From contig WTXI01000309.1 in NCBI GenBank assembly GCA_022376515.1, positions 1-41,881 of the forward strand: a stretch of DNA of 41,881 nt, read 5' to 3'. The notes under the pieces are model-generated. The model did no database searches. It saw nothing but the letters and a program-made list of their open reading frames with translations, and had not been told where the DNA came from. The DNA comes from Lactifluus volemus. Its lineage: Eukaryota; Basidiomycota; Agaricomycetes; Russulales; Russulaceae. The position numbers were made by a program, and so were the translations under genes. Shown here piece after piece: positions 10,771 to 21,332 of the stretch (the first letter of the stretch is position 1; every line of letters begins with the position of its first letter).

Positions 10771-12212
10771 CTATATGCTCTGCTGCTCGTCACGGCATTC
10801 ATCTCCAAAATATTTGCGAATGTAGAGATTTTGAAGTGTGGGTAACACCTCCGTGATACTTTCCCTAGTGAGCTCTTGCAGCGACGACATGACGCTAGGA
10901 AAAAGTAGGGTCCGGACATTAGTGAATAGGTGGAAAAGCTCCAGCCATTCACTATCGTCCATGGCAAACTCAAAAGGACGAAAGGATGGACCATTGAGTA
11001 TGTTGAGCTCCGTAATGCTGGAAAGTAGAGACAAAGCCTGGGTGCATATCTGTGTGATAGACGAGACTTGCCAACCTTGCTCTTCGTCTTGATGACGGAC
11101 CTCTAGCTCAAGAGTTCTGGGTGGATTAACTCCCTCTACCTGATGAAGTTTGATGTTGACGTGATTATAGCCAAGTGTGACCTCCGCACGATTGAATGAC
11201 CCAAGTGTCCAAGCATGGTAGATAACTTGTCGGATGTCAAAGGTAGTCTGTGCCAAGAACGTAATGGTTAAAGTTTCGAGTTGAGGGGTATCGATCTGGG
11301 CCAGGAGTTCCTCTGAGTATTCGTCGATACCCAAAAACGTGAATTCTGCGAGAGCGGGGAGGACGGCGCGTGTCAGTAGAGGTGGAAGTCGAGTTGTTTC
11401 AGATATATCTAGATAGTGGAGTTCAATGTGAAGGTACGTGAGCTTGGTTAGGGCTGAGAGGCCTGTGGCCATTGCCTTGGGTGAAATATAATCAAGATTT
11501 AGAAGGCAGAGCTCGGAAAGATTGTTGGAAGAGGAAAGAAGTTGAGGTAACGTCAGAATTGTGAGCTCCTCCAAATAGACTGATCGTAGACGTGGGGCGG
11601 AAATCTCTAATAACTGAACGGGAAAGGGCTACCACAGAGTTGATTGAAGGCGAAGAGTCGTCAGTGCAGGGAATGGCTTCTGCATCATCGCTGTGTCCAA
11701 TACACATTCTGTGAATGGTAGACAGAGATCGATTTCGCATATGCGGTCACGGTGCTCCAGCGCAGCAATGATGTTATCCCCAAGGTGGCGAGAAAACACT
11801 TGGATAGGAAATGGCGGCCAGACATCCAACATCTCCTTCAGAGGAGTGCTCCTTGTGCAGTAAACACGCAGATGGAGACGTAGTGGGGACGAAAACAGGA
11901 CGTATCGCCATCTTTGGCATACTTGTGCCAGCTTTCGCCATGTCCTTGGCCATGCCCCCGACCACAACTCCGGGTCCGTCCACGCTTGTACCGACGGCGA
12001 CGCTCCCATGGACGTTTCTCGGCAGAGGTCGAATATTTCTAGGAGAACTTCATCTGGGAACTCATTGACTGTCACAGGTGGCGAAATCTGTGCGGAATCG
12101 TAGTCACACACTAGCAGGTAAGTGAGGTAAGTGATCGTCGTGTGCGCCAATCAAAAGACATACAATTCACTCCGCTGGGGTCTTCCAGTACTATATGTCT
12201 TTGAAAGACCAT
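10771..12212 (-). pseudogene. F-box protein with internal in-frame TAG
   Basis: Exon 1 is 12212-12164 and exon 2 is 12110-10771, separated by a 53-nt intron (gtatgt...tgctag) that joins in phase. The N-terminus carries an F-box-like motif (NEFPDEVLLEIFDLC) followed by the WRKLAQVCQRWRYVLFSSP block common in agaricomycete F-box proteins. The rest is leucine-rich with short repeated LxxLxxL segments, as in LRR-like F-box proteins that recruit substrates to SCF ubiquitin ligases; substrate unknown. An in-frame TAG at 11631-11629 follows QSTLW, and the same frame then continues open for 285 codons to 10771 with matching character. No GT-AG intron of plausible size removes it. It is either a nonsense mutation or a base error; without it the protein would be about 460 residues. 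Confidence 0.72.
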
Positions 12213-12873
12213 CTATTGTGAGCTTGATGGCTTTCACGGGCCCGGGGTTGGTGAGGCTACGCGGCTGAGGCTGCCGCATGGCGTGGTGAGTATTCCTAAT
12301 TATGGTTAGATTTATTTGGAAAGGCAACAGTACATTCTGCACGTGCCTGCTCTCAAGCGCGTGCGAAATGCCCGGCACCAGCGCGGTACTAACTAGTGAG
12401 ACACCTCCCGAAGGGTCCAAGCATTTCGGTAGAGCCTACAAACTCACAAGAACCCGCTCTCTGACCGAACAATAGACGTCGTTCAACCTATGCACCACCA
12501 CCAATAGGAAGGTATTAGAAAATCCCGGACCTGGGGCTTTTCCGTGACTGTGGCGTTGGCATCGCCTTGGAACTGTTTTCCTGCAATTCAATTTCTACTC
12601 CGATTCTACTAGTCGCGCTGCCCAGCACATTCACGTTTCGTCGATCGAGGAGGCTGGCTGTCACATGTCGTCCCTGGCAACGAGCCGAATAAAAGCCAAA
12701 ATGACCCTTCACAGAAATACCAATTCCTACCAGTTGCACACCCCGGAAGAACCGTCCACCAGGTCGCCTCACAAAGGCACCCATCAACTTTTTTATGAGA
12801 CACCATCAATACTACGAGCTCTTCATAACTCTTTTGGTTTTTCACTACCCCTGCAAGTGCTGTCGCTGGTCCA
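12213..12873. other. Divergent intergenic region
   Basis: This lies between the F-box gene (minus) and the cysteine-rich small gene (plus), so it should contain both promoters. No TATA box stands out. The open frames in it are short and unconvincing. Confidence 0.4.
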
Positions 12874-13346
12874 ATGTCGAGCGCGGACTGCTTTACATGC
12901 CTTTGCGTCGGTGTTTGTAAGTATCAACAATCCAACAGAACTACGCTATTACTAACTTGGATACCTACTCAGGCGGTCTAATAAGCGTAATCTTTGACCC
13001 TTGTATGTCGTCTAGTTCCTCCTTCGCTGTCGTGGATGCTTACTTGAACCTGTGGATAGGACCGGGGCGCGTGAGCCTTTGCATGTGCATACGATGCTGC
13101 TGCAGAGATCCCCCTGATCTAGACACGCTTTGCACTTGCATGCGATGCTGCAGAAAACCCTCTGATCCAGAGGTTCCCGAGGACATTGACTTCGCAGTTG
13201 GGCAAGAAAAACGAATCAACACAGACTCGGATGGGGCCCATGCTGGCCATTCAGGCTACGACTCCCCCCACAATGGTAGAAGCTATGCCTTTCCGCCAAT
13301 TTCAGCCCCGAGACACCGTCAAAAAAATTTGAAGTATTTTAGGTAA
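12874..13346 (+). CDS. Cysteine-rich small protein, two exons
   Basis: Exon 1 is 12874-12916 and exon 2 is 12973-13346. The 56-nt intron is textbook fungal: donor GTAAGT, branch point TACTAAC, acceptor CTCAG. Spliced in phase it gives 138 residues starting MSSADCFTCLCVGVCG. The first half has cysteine clusters (CFTCLCVGVC, then CMCIRCCCR, then CTCMRCC) around a mildly hydrophobic stretch; the second half is acidic then basic and hydrophilic. There is no clear cleavable signal peptide. Clusters such as CIRCCCR could be metal-binding or palmitoylation sites, which is inference. I do not recognise the family. The perfect intron and the ATG that opens the matching frame are the main evidence that it is real. 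Confidence 0.6.
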
Positions 13347-13854
13347 CGTTCGCGTGGTCAACACGTAACTTACGCCTTGGACGATTGTCACGTTACCTAT
13401 AAAAATGACACGTGATCGAATGCGTCGGCTGCACGTTCCGGTGTGAGATTCAGAAGAGGGCTCGGGATGAGTTCCGGATGTCCCGGAGTGAGGTTTGTTG
13501 TTCGGGGTCTTTCAATTGTTGTTTTGAAGGACCTGAATCTAGACTGTGAACGGGCACACCACGGCAGAAGGTCACTACAACTCGTGATCACATCATGATG
13601 TCAGAATCGACCGATAGAGCCTTTCAACAGACTTATCCATACACCCCGTTTACACGAAGACTAAAAACAGACACGGAAACGACAGATAAACTGACAAGTA
13701 CCGACACGAGGGTACAGTATGTATCGTGAGCACATCGACTTGGTAAAACAGTTGTAGTGAGGCTTGACAACATCAAAGGGCCTATAAATATCCGATTGGG
13801 ACACGTCTGTATGTAGCATTGGAAGAGACTAACCTACATGGCTATTTTTCGCCT
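13347..13854. other. Flank of DUF6535 copy 1
   Basis: No gene. The segment 13380-13620 is homologous to 16860-17190 (for example gtgatcgaat, cggcagaaggt and agagccttt blocks). The segment 13700-13830 matches the 3' flanks of the other DUF6535 copies. It is thus part of the duplicated unit, and on the minus strand holds the 3' UTR of copy 1. Confidence 0.7.
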
Positions 13855-16577
13855 CTATTCTGCATGATCAATGTCACGAAGGACGGATGCTACGTCAAGG
13901 GGATGGCACAAAACATCTGTAGCTACCTCAGGGACGGACATAGCTGACTCCTGGGACTGTGCTAGGGCATCCATATTATAACGCAGAACGGGGTCCCGAA
14001 TTCCATCGACTGTTCCATCATTCGGTGCTAGGCCAGTGTTTGGGCGCGAAACAGTGGCTCCGTCCGGCGGTGCGGGAAAAATAGCCGTCGTTGAAGTTGA
14101 GGGAAGAGGAAGAGGATCAGCAGTTACTTCGTCAATCGGGAATGCGGGAGACGCTAGTGATGACCGAGTGATTTCAGGGACCGTGTAGTTGGGAACTGAG
14201 GTCGGGGAAGCCGATAGTAAAGGAATGTCGGAGGAAACGTCAAGATCTACGTTATTATGTGGATCAGTGGAGTCGCTAGATGGTGGGGCGAAGGGCAAGT
14301 GTGGTGTGAATGTCGATACTCCCGGAGCATGAGGGCTTGGCTCAGAGTCGGAAGTGGGAGAGATGGTCATGGACATGGTGTCAGTGGGACCTTGTGTTAT
14401 CAACTCGAGTGAGGTAGCAGCAACATTGCTACTTTCGACATTGACTGGTGGAGTGTGGCGGAAGGACTCTCCAGTTGGTCCAACACCAGGTAAATCGTGG
14501 AGCGATATCTGTTCTGCAAAATGTATGCGCCTATGATCTGCGCTCAATGCGGGAAAGGGTGATAGGACAGGCTCTGTGGCATCGGCAGGTGGTGAGGTGA
14601 GGTTAGGAACGCCTATCACGGTATCGGAGTGATGGCCCGGGATATTGCACAATGGGTACGTGGATGGCTCCAAAGCATTCAGATCGTTCGCATCGATGCC
14701 TGGATGTAAAGTGACATAAAGATGCTGGATCTGACGAAGAACAAAGCAAGAAATGTTGTAAGATTCACGATTGTGCGCTTCTCGAGTGATTTCATCCCAC
14801 AAAGCACAGAAATCGTGCTGCAATCTAGGAAGAGTATTTCGGATGTCGAATTTGGAGATACGTCGCAGGACATGCATTAGATGACCAACCATAAGCCGAA
14901 TATCTTCGAGACACAAGCGGAAGAGCAGGCGAGTGATGTGGATCAAGTTGGCAAGTAGAATGCTGTCACCGTTTGAGAGGTAATATCGAAGGAGCTCTTC
15001 TGATACGCCTAGCTGATCCATGGCTAGTGAGGTCCAACGGTCATCCCGTTCCGGCGCACTTGCAATGACACCGGCAATTATCCCTTGAAAACATAAGCCA
15101 CCTTCTCCGTCGTCTCGGCTTCTCAGAGATCGCACAATCTCATCCGTTCGCAATACGGCTTCGCCTTGATCAAAAATGCATCCAAGGACATATATAGTTG
15201 CATGGGTGAGATGTGCTGTATCGATGGCATTCATGCATATGATGACCCGCCTGATCTTGTCTACCTCCAAAACCAAACTAGATGTCAAAGTGCGTCTCAT
15301 GAACCCATAAAATGCCCATCCCAATGTCGCATCCGCTTTGGCGAAGGCGAGTTGGGGAGCCGAGTCGCGGGCTGGGGCGCGGACCACGTCCGAGCCACAG
15401 AAGCCAGGGATGGCTTCGAAGAATTGTTCACGATCCTTATCTTCATCCAGACCGTCGATCGTCCATGTCAGGATACGACTGTTGATTTCCACTGACAATC
15501 TCGAGCCAGTAACCTGGACCGCCTTCGTCATACCCAAAAACAATTGACTGCGATATATTCCCGGCCACGTGTGGGCGATAAATGGACAGTTGCGATGCGA
15601 AATCCAGGAAGCAATTAGGGAGACTGCGTATCGGATGCCGAAATAGAAGAACCACGCCGAGGAAGAAAGTGGTGCATAGTAAGGGCTATCGTGCCAGAAG
15701 ATCGGCATCAACGTGATGCATCCGTATACCGCTCCTGCAAGCCCAATCCACCAAATGACCACACTGAATACAGTGTGGTTAATGTTGAAAAGGAAAACGC
15801 CCAATCCTGAGAAGAACAGGAACAGAGACAGGTGTAGCAGAGCGGGCAATGCTTCAACCGACCACGGAAGATGAAACTTGTCCACCCCGTTAGCAAAGAA
15901 TGCACGGATCGGTGCTCGCTTGTGTGGGCTGTACCGTGGCGGTTGCGTAATTTCCACGTATCGACGCGCCCACTGCTGTAACATGGTCGCCAGTAGGGCA
16001 CATGTGAGACTGACGACCAAACTGAGGAACCAGAATGAGTTGACCAAGACTGCGGATTTCGGAGGAGAGAAAGGGGGTGGTTGAGCTGGAGTGGCAAGGA
16101 TTGATTCGCGAGATACGTTTGGGTCGGCAAGAAGTTGATAGATGTTCGTGAGATAGAATGCGGAGGTATCTTGTGGATTTGGCCTGAGGTCTTGAACAGA
16201 GACGGCGGCCAATGCTGCGAGCGCAGCAGAGAATAAACCGGTCTACAGAATTGATGTCGACTGGTGAACCCCAGCGCAGAGACTAATATGAGGACTCACG
16301 AAAATAAGGATGCCGTCTGCATCCTTTTGCCACCGATTGGCCATTTTGTCGTCTTCTTCCTCTGTCATCTTAACGTACATATGAAAGAGTGGGCCTGAGC
16401 TATCAGTAAAGCTGGCTTCTCCCTGAGAGGATTGATTCTTCTCTGGCCTAGGGGCGTCATTGAGGCGGGCTATAGCGGAGGATGAGTTGGTTGATAAAGC
16501 CACGTGCCGGATAACATACTACTCTGTTCCGGTAAATTCTCTACATTAACAGCTTCTGGAAGCGCTTCTTGGGACAT
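13855..16577 (-). CDS. DUF6535 multi-pass membrane protein, copy 1
   Basis: Exons 16577-16520, 16469-16300 and 16242-13855 are joined by introns of 50 nt (gtatgt...tatag) and 57 nt (gtgagt...tgtag), giving 871 residues. The N-terminal third is a DUF6535 domain: the motif MANRWQKDADGILIF, then four likely membrane segments (ILIFTGLFSAALAALAAV, WFLSLVVSLTCALLATML, ALLHLSLFLFFSGLGVFL, FSVVIWWIGLAGAVYGCI) with QWARRYVEITQPPRYSPHKR between. A helical region follows, then a long Ser/Thr/Pro-rich, presumably disordered tail ending RDIDHAE. DUF6535 is greatly expanded in Agaricomycetes and has no established function that I know of. Frame is intact throughout. Start chosen as the ATG that splices in phase. 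Confidence 0.85.
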
Positions 16578-17842
16578 CGGGTGTTTTATATGATGAACGG
16601 GTCGTAAATTGGGATTGAATGGATGTTACTGTATCGAGCTCGGTGGGTATTACGGTAAGGCAACTTGCTCGCGTGGCGAACCCACAACGTTAGGCGCTAA
16701 GGCGGCCCGGGTGACCGCTCCGCTAACCGAACCTTTTCAACAACTGTTTCGACTTGAACGACATGTAAACCGCTGCATAGCCTTCCATCACTTGTGCCTT
16801 GTTCACTCTTCTCTCCATTGTTAGGCCGAAGGTAGCCCTCACTGCGGTCATGATTGACCGTCGTTACCCATGAAATGGCACGTGATCGAATCCGTCATCT
16901 CCTTACTTTGCTTGCCGCCCTCCGCCCTTTGTTCTGTTCTATTTTAAGTGACCAGTCAATGGAATCTTGAAAAGAGTGGAACGTATGCATAAAGATGTCA
17001 GCACAGGGACAAGGGCTCCACCACGGGCCTGAGAGGACTTGGACTGTCCCCGCATCGTGGTAGTGAGTTCCGAATAACCTGAACACAGACTGTGAATGGG
17101 CATACCGCGGCAGAAGGTTAACTGCACGCCACTACAACTCATGGTCATATGTCACAATCGGCCGACAGAGCCTTTTAACAGGCTTATTCATGCGGGATCT
17201 ACCAGCTCAAGGACGTTCGCAATGTGCCAGCCTCGTTAGTATTTCCCACACTAGATCGTAGTTGCGGCGTCTGAAAACGCTGTAGCCACTCAGCAGAGAA
17301 CCTGCTACCATGGTCAGAAACGCGCACAACAGCCCTGGTGACGTCTAATACGTGTTCCCTAGTGGCTGAAGAAGTATCACGATGTCTCGAGGACGCTCCC
17401 GAATCTGCCCGGGCCTTCCACTGCTTCTGGAGCTCACTCGGGTGGTCTTGCCTCACAGGTGGCAAGGGATTCACGACCTGTATTTAGGATATCGGGCGAT
17501 ATACACCGATGACCGAGTATTTTTGGAAACAGAAAATCCCTGAGGAATCAATTAACCACGCTTATGCAACACCCCGTTTACACGAAGACATAAGAGAGAC
17601 ACGGAAACGACAGATCGAAGGAACCTATTGTAAAAACAGAGCAGACCACGGCGAAAACTGAGCAAAAAATAAACTGACAAGTCCCGACACAAGCATACTG
17701 AATGTATCGTGAGCACATCGACTTGGTAAATGCAGTCGTAGTGAGGCTTGACAACATCAAAGGGCCTATAAATATCCAATTGGGTCACGTCCGTATATCA
17801 TCGCATTGCCAGAGACTAACTTACATAACTGTTTTTTCGCCT
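16578..17842. other. Intergenic between DUF6535 copies 1 and 2
   Basis: No convincing gene. The part 16600-16860 is the 5' flank of copy 1 and shares blocks such as ggcgctaa with the flanks of copies 2 and 3. The part 16860-17190 matches 13380-13620. The part 17690-17840 is the 3' flank of copy 2. A 91-codon minus-strand frame at 17199-17474 has no intron or family support. Confidence 0.55.
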
Positions 17843-20466
17843 CTATTCTGGATGATCAATGTCGCGAGAGACGGATGCCGTGTCAAGGCGAAGGCATAAA
17901 ACATCTGTAGCCGCCTCAGGGACGGACATAGCTGACTCCTGAAACTGTTCTAGGCCATCCACATTATAACGCAGAATGGGGTCCTGACGATCGTCGACTG
18001 TTCCATCGTCCGGTGCTGTGCCAATGTTTTGGCACGAAACCGAGGTTCCCTCCGCCGCTGCGGGAAAAATAGCCGTTGCTGAGGTAATTTCAGGGACAGT
18101 GCCGCTGCGGACCGAGGTCGGGGAGGACGATAGTAATGGAATGTCGGTGGCAACACTGGGATCTACGTTATTATGCGGATTAGCAGAGCCACTAGATGGT
18201 GGAGCGAAGGACGAGTGAAGTGTGAATGTCGATAGTCCGGGGGCATGAGGGCTTGACTGAGAGTCAGACGTAGGAGAGCTGGTCATGGTAGCGGTGTCGG
18301 TGGGACCCTGTGTTATCAAGTCGGTTGAAGTTGTAACGACGTTGCTACTTTCGACATTGATCAGTGGTGTGTTGCGGGAGGACTCTACGGATGGTATAAC
18401 GTCAGGTAAATCGTGGAGCGATGTCTGTTCTGCAAAACTTATGCGCCTATGATCTGGGCTCAATGAGGGGGATGATGACAGGACATGCTCTGTAGAAGGT
18501 AAGATGAGGTTGGGATCGGTGATCTCGCCTATCGCGCTATTGGAACCGTGGGCCAAGATATTGCACAATGGGTACGAGGATGGCTCGAAAGGGTCAAAGT
18601 CGGTCGTGATAACGTCGGTGCCTGGATGTAAAGCGATATAGAGATGCTGAATGGGCATGAGAATATGAGAAGAAATGATAAACGATCCGCGAATGTGTGC
18701 TTCTCGAGCGATTTCATTCCACAAAGCACAGAAGTCGTGCTGCAGTGTAGGAAGAGTATTTCGGATGTCGACTTTGGATATGCATGACAAGAGGTAAAGT
18801 AGCACATAAGACATTTTTTCAACGTCCTTGAGACACAAGCGGAAGAGCGGGCGAGTGATGTGGATCAAGTTGGCAAGTAGAACGCTGTCACCATTTGCGA
18901 GGTAATTTCGAAGAACCTCTTCTGATACGCCTAGTTGATCCATGACTAGTGCGATCCAACGATCATCCCGTTCTGGCACGCTTGCAATGACACCAGCAAT
19001 TATCCCTTGAGAACATAACCCAGGATCTCCGTCGCCTCTGCTTCTCAGAGATCGCCCAAGCTCAACAGATCGCAACAAACCTACGTCATTTAAGAAAATA
19101 CGTCCGAGGACATACATTGTTGCATAGCCGAGATGTGCTGTATCGACGGCTTTCATGCATGTGATGACCCGCCTTTTCTTGTCTGCCTCCGAGACCAAAC
19201 TAGATGTCAAAGTACGGCCCATGAACCCAAAAAGTGACGCTGCCAATGTCTCGTCCACTTTGGCGAAAATGAGGTTGAGGCCGAGGCTGAGGACCACGTC
19301 CGAAGCACAGAAGCCAGGGATGGCTTCGAAGAATTGTTCAAGTTCCTTATCTTCATCCAGAGCGTGAATTATCCATGTCAGGATACGGTTGTTGATTTCA
19401 ACCGACAGTTTCGAGCCAGTGCCTTGAACGGCCTTCGTCATACCCCCAAATAATTGTCTGCGATACTTTCCCGGCCGCGTGTAGTAGGCGCTAAATAGGC
19501 AGCCATAAGGCCAAAGAAAGCGAACGATTCGGGAGACTGCATATCGGATGCTGGTATAGAAGAACCATGCCGAGGAGGAAAGTGGGGAATAGTAGGGGCT
19601 ATCGTGCCAGAAGATTGGCATCAACGTGATGCATCCGTATACCGCTCCTGCAAGTCCAACCCACCAAATGACCACACTGAATACAGTGTGGTTAATGTTG
19701 AACAGAAAAAGGACCAGTCCTGAGAAGAACAGGAACAGAGACAGGTGGAGCAGAGCGGGCAATGCTTCAACCGACCACGGAAGATGAAACTTGTCTACCC
19801 CATTAGCAAAGAATGCACGGATCGGCGCTCGCTTGTATGGGCTGTACCGTGGCGGTTGCGTAATTTCCACGTATCGACGCGCCCACTGCTGTAACATAGT
19901 CGCCAGTAGGGCACATGTGAGACTGACGACCAAACTGAGGAACCAGAGTGAGTTGACCAAGACTGCTGATCTCGGCGGAGAGAAAGGGGGTGGTTGAGCT
20001 GGAGTGGCAAGGATAGATTCACGAGATATGTTTGAATCTGCAAGAAGTTGATAGATGTTCGTGAGATAGAATGCGGAGGTATCTTGTGGATTTGGCCTGA
20101 GGTCTTGAACAGAGACCGCAGCCAATGCTGCGAGCGCAGCAGAGAATAAACCGGTCTACAGTATTTACGTTGAATGCTGCACCCACCCCAGCGAAGAGGA
20201 CTCACGAAAATGAGGATGCCGTCTGCATCCTTTTGCCACCGATTGGCCATTTTTTCGTCTTCTCCCTCTGTCATCTTAACGTACATATGAAATAGAGGGC
20301 CTGCGCTATCGGTAAAGTTGGCTTGTCCCTGAGAGGATTGATTTTGCTCTGGCCAGGAGACGCCAGCTATAGGGGAAGATGAATTCGTTGATCTTTAAGC
20401 CTGATACAGCTGGGTGTCGGATAACATACTGGTTCTCTGTTCTTCTGTAGGCAGCCCTTGGTCCAT
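17843..20466 (-). CDS. DUF6535 multi-pass membrane protein, copy 2
   Basis: Exons 20466-20430, 20366-20206 and 20155-17843 (introns 63 and 50 nt, gtatgt...tatag and gtgagt...tgtag) give about 836 residues. N-terminus MDQGLPTEEQRT differs from copy 1, but from MYVKMTEGEDEKMANRWQ onward the membrane domain is nearly identical to copy 1, including the four hydrophobic segments and the LQQWARRYVEITQPPRYSP loop. The C-terminal tail is Ser/Thr/Pro-rich and shorter than in copies 1 and 3: a segment corresponding to RSSLASPAFPIDEV of copy 1 is missing. The tail ends SRDIDHPE. No frame damage is seen. Function unknown. Confidence 0.85.
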
Positions 20467-21332
20467 CTGGTGACAAACAGAACGTAAATATGGGTTGTAA
20501 GGGTGTTACCGTCTCGAGCCCGGTGGACGGTTCGCATGGCGACAACTTTGGGCGCTAAGCCTCACGACGACGGCCCGATATGGCCGATCCACGTTCAAGT
20601 TCTCTTGTAAACGCAGCATAGTCCCCCATCACTTGTGCCTAGTTCACTGTTCTCTCCATTTCAAGGCGCTGGTATCCCTCATTGCGATCATGTGAACCTC
20701 CGAAATTTCGAAACGGATCCAGACTGAGTGATCTACTAGTAGTATTGAAATGTAGGTGCAGCACTCTCCCCTTCTGCTTCCCCCGGTATTCTCTTTTCGA
20801 GAACCAGGTTATTGGAGCTCACAATTTACCACTGGGTGCTCGCTCTGGGTGAGAATTGGTCTTAAGCTCCCTCAACTCCTCGGACCGCCGCGTCTTCAAT
20901 GCGGGCACGGCTTTCATTACTCCCTAATACGCTCGGCCTTTCCTTCTTAGCCAGCGTGGTTAAGAGCCTTCGGTCTTGCTGCGTCCAGCAGCCAGAGGAA
21001 ATCCACTCCCTCTTGTGAGCCCACTTGCTGAGGAATGAACTCAGTGTTCCGGCTTCGCCCGACTGGGTGGCTTAGAATCGTCTGATATTTGAAAATGAAA
21101 CAGAAAACCCCTCAGACATCAATCAACCACGCCTACGCAACATCTTGTTTACAAAGACCAAGGCGACAACTGGGCTAAAGATAAACTGAAAAGTACCGAC
21201 ACAAGCACACTGTATGTATCGTGAGCACATCGACTTGCAGTTGCAGTGAGGCTTGACAACGTCAAAGGGCCTGTAAATATCCAATTGGGTCAGGTCTATA
21301 GTAGCATCAACAAGGACTAACTTACACGACCG
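20467..21332. other. Intergenic between DUF6535 copies 2 and 3
   Basis: No gene is supported. The part 20500-20600 is the copy 2 5' flank. The part 20780-21110 is homologous to 24200-24560 (for example gtgctcgctctggg and ggtcttaagttccc-like blocks). The part 21205-21330 is the conserved 3' flank of copy 3. Confidence 0.6.

Noticed and set aside
11629..11631. TAG recoding or a variant genetic code
   Set aside because: Other genes in the window end normally at TAG, TGA or TAA (DUF6535 and TRS65 use TAG).
15708..16130. Second long minus-strand frame inside DUF6535 copy 1, recurring in other copies
   Set aside because: It is an off-frame reading of the conserved membrane domain; it recurs only because the DNA is conserved.
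17199..17474. 91-codon minus-strand frame between DUF6535 copies 1 and 2
   Set aside because: No recognisable domain and no intron partner; other copies have no counterpart, so chance is likely.
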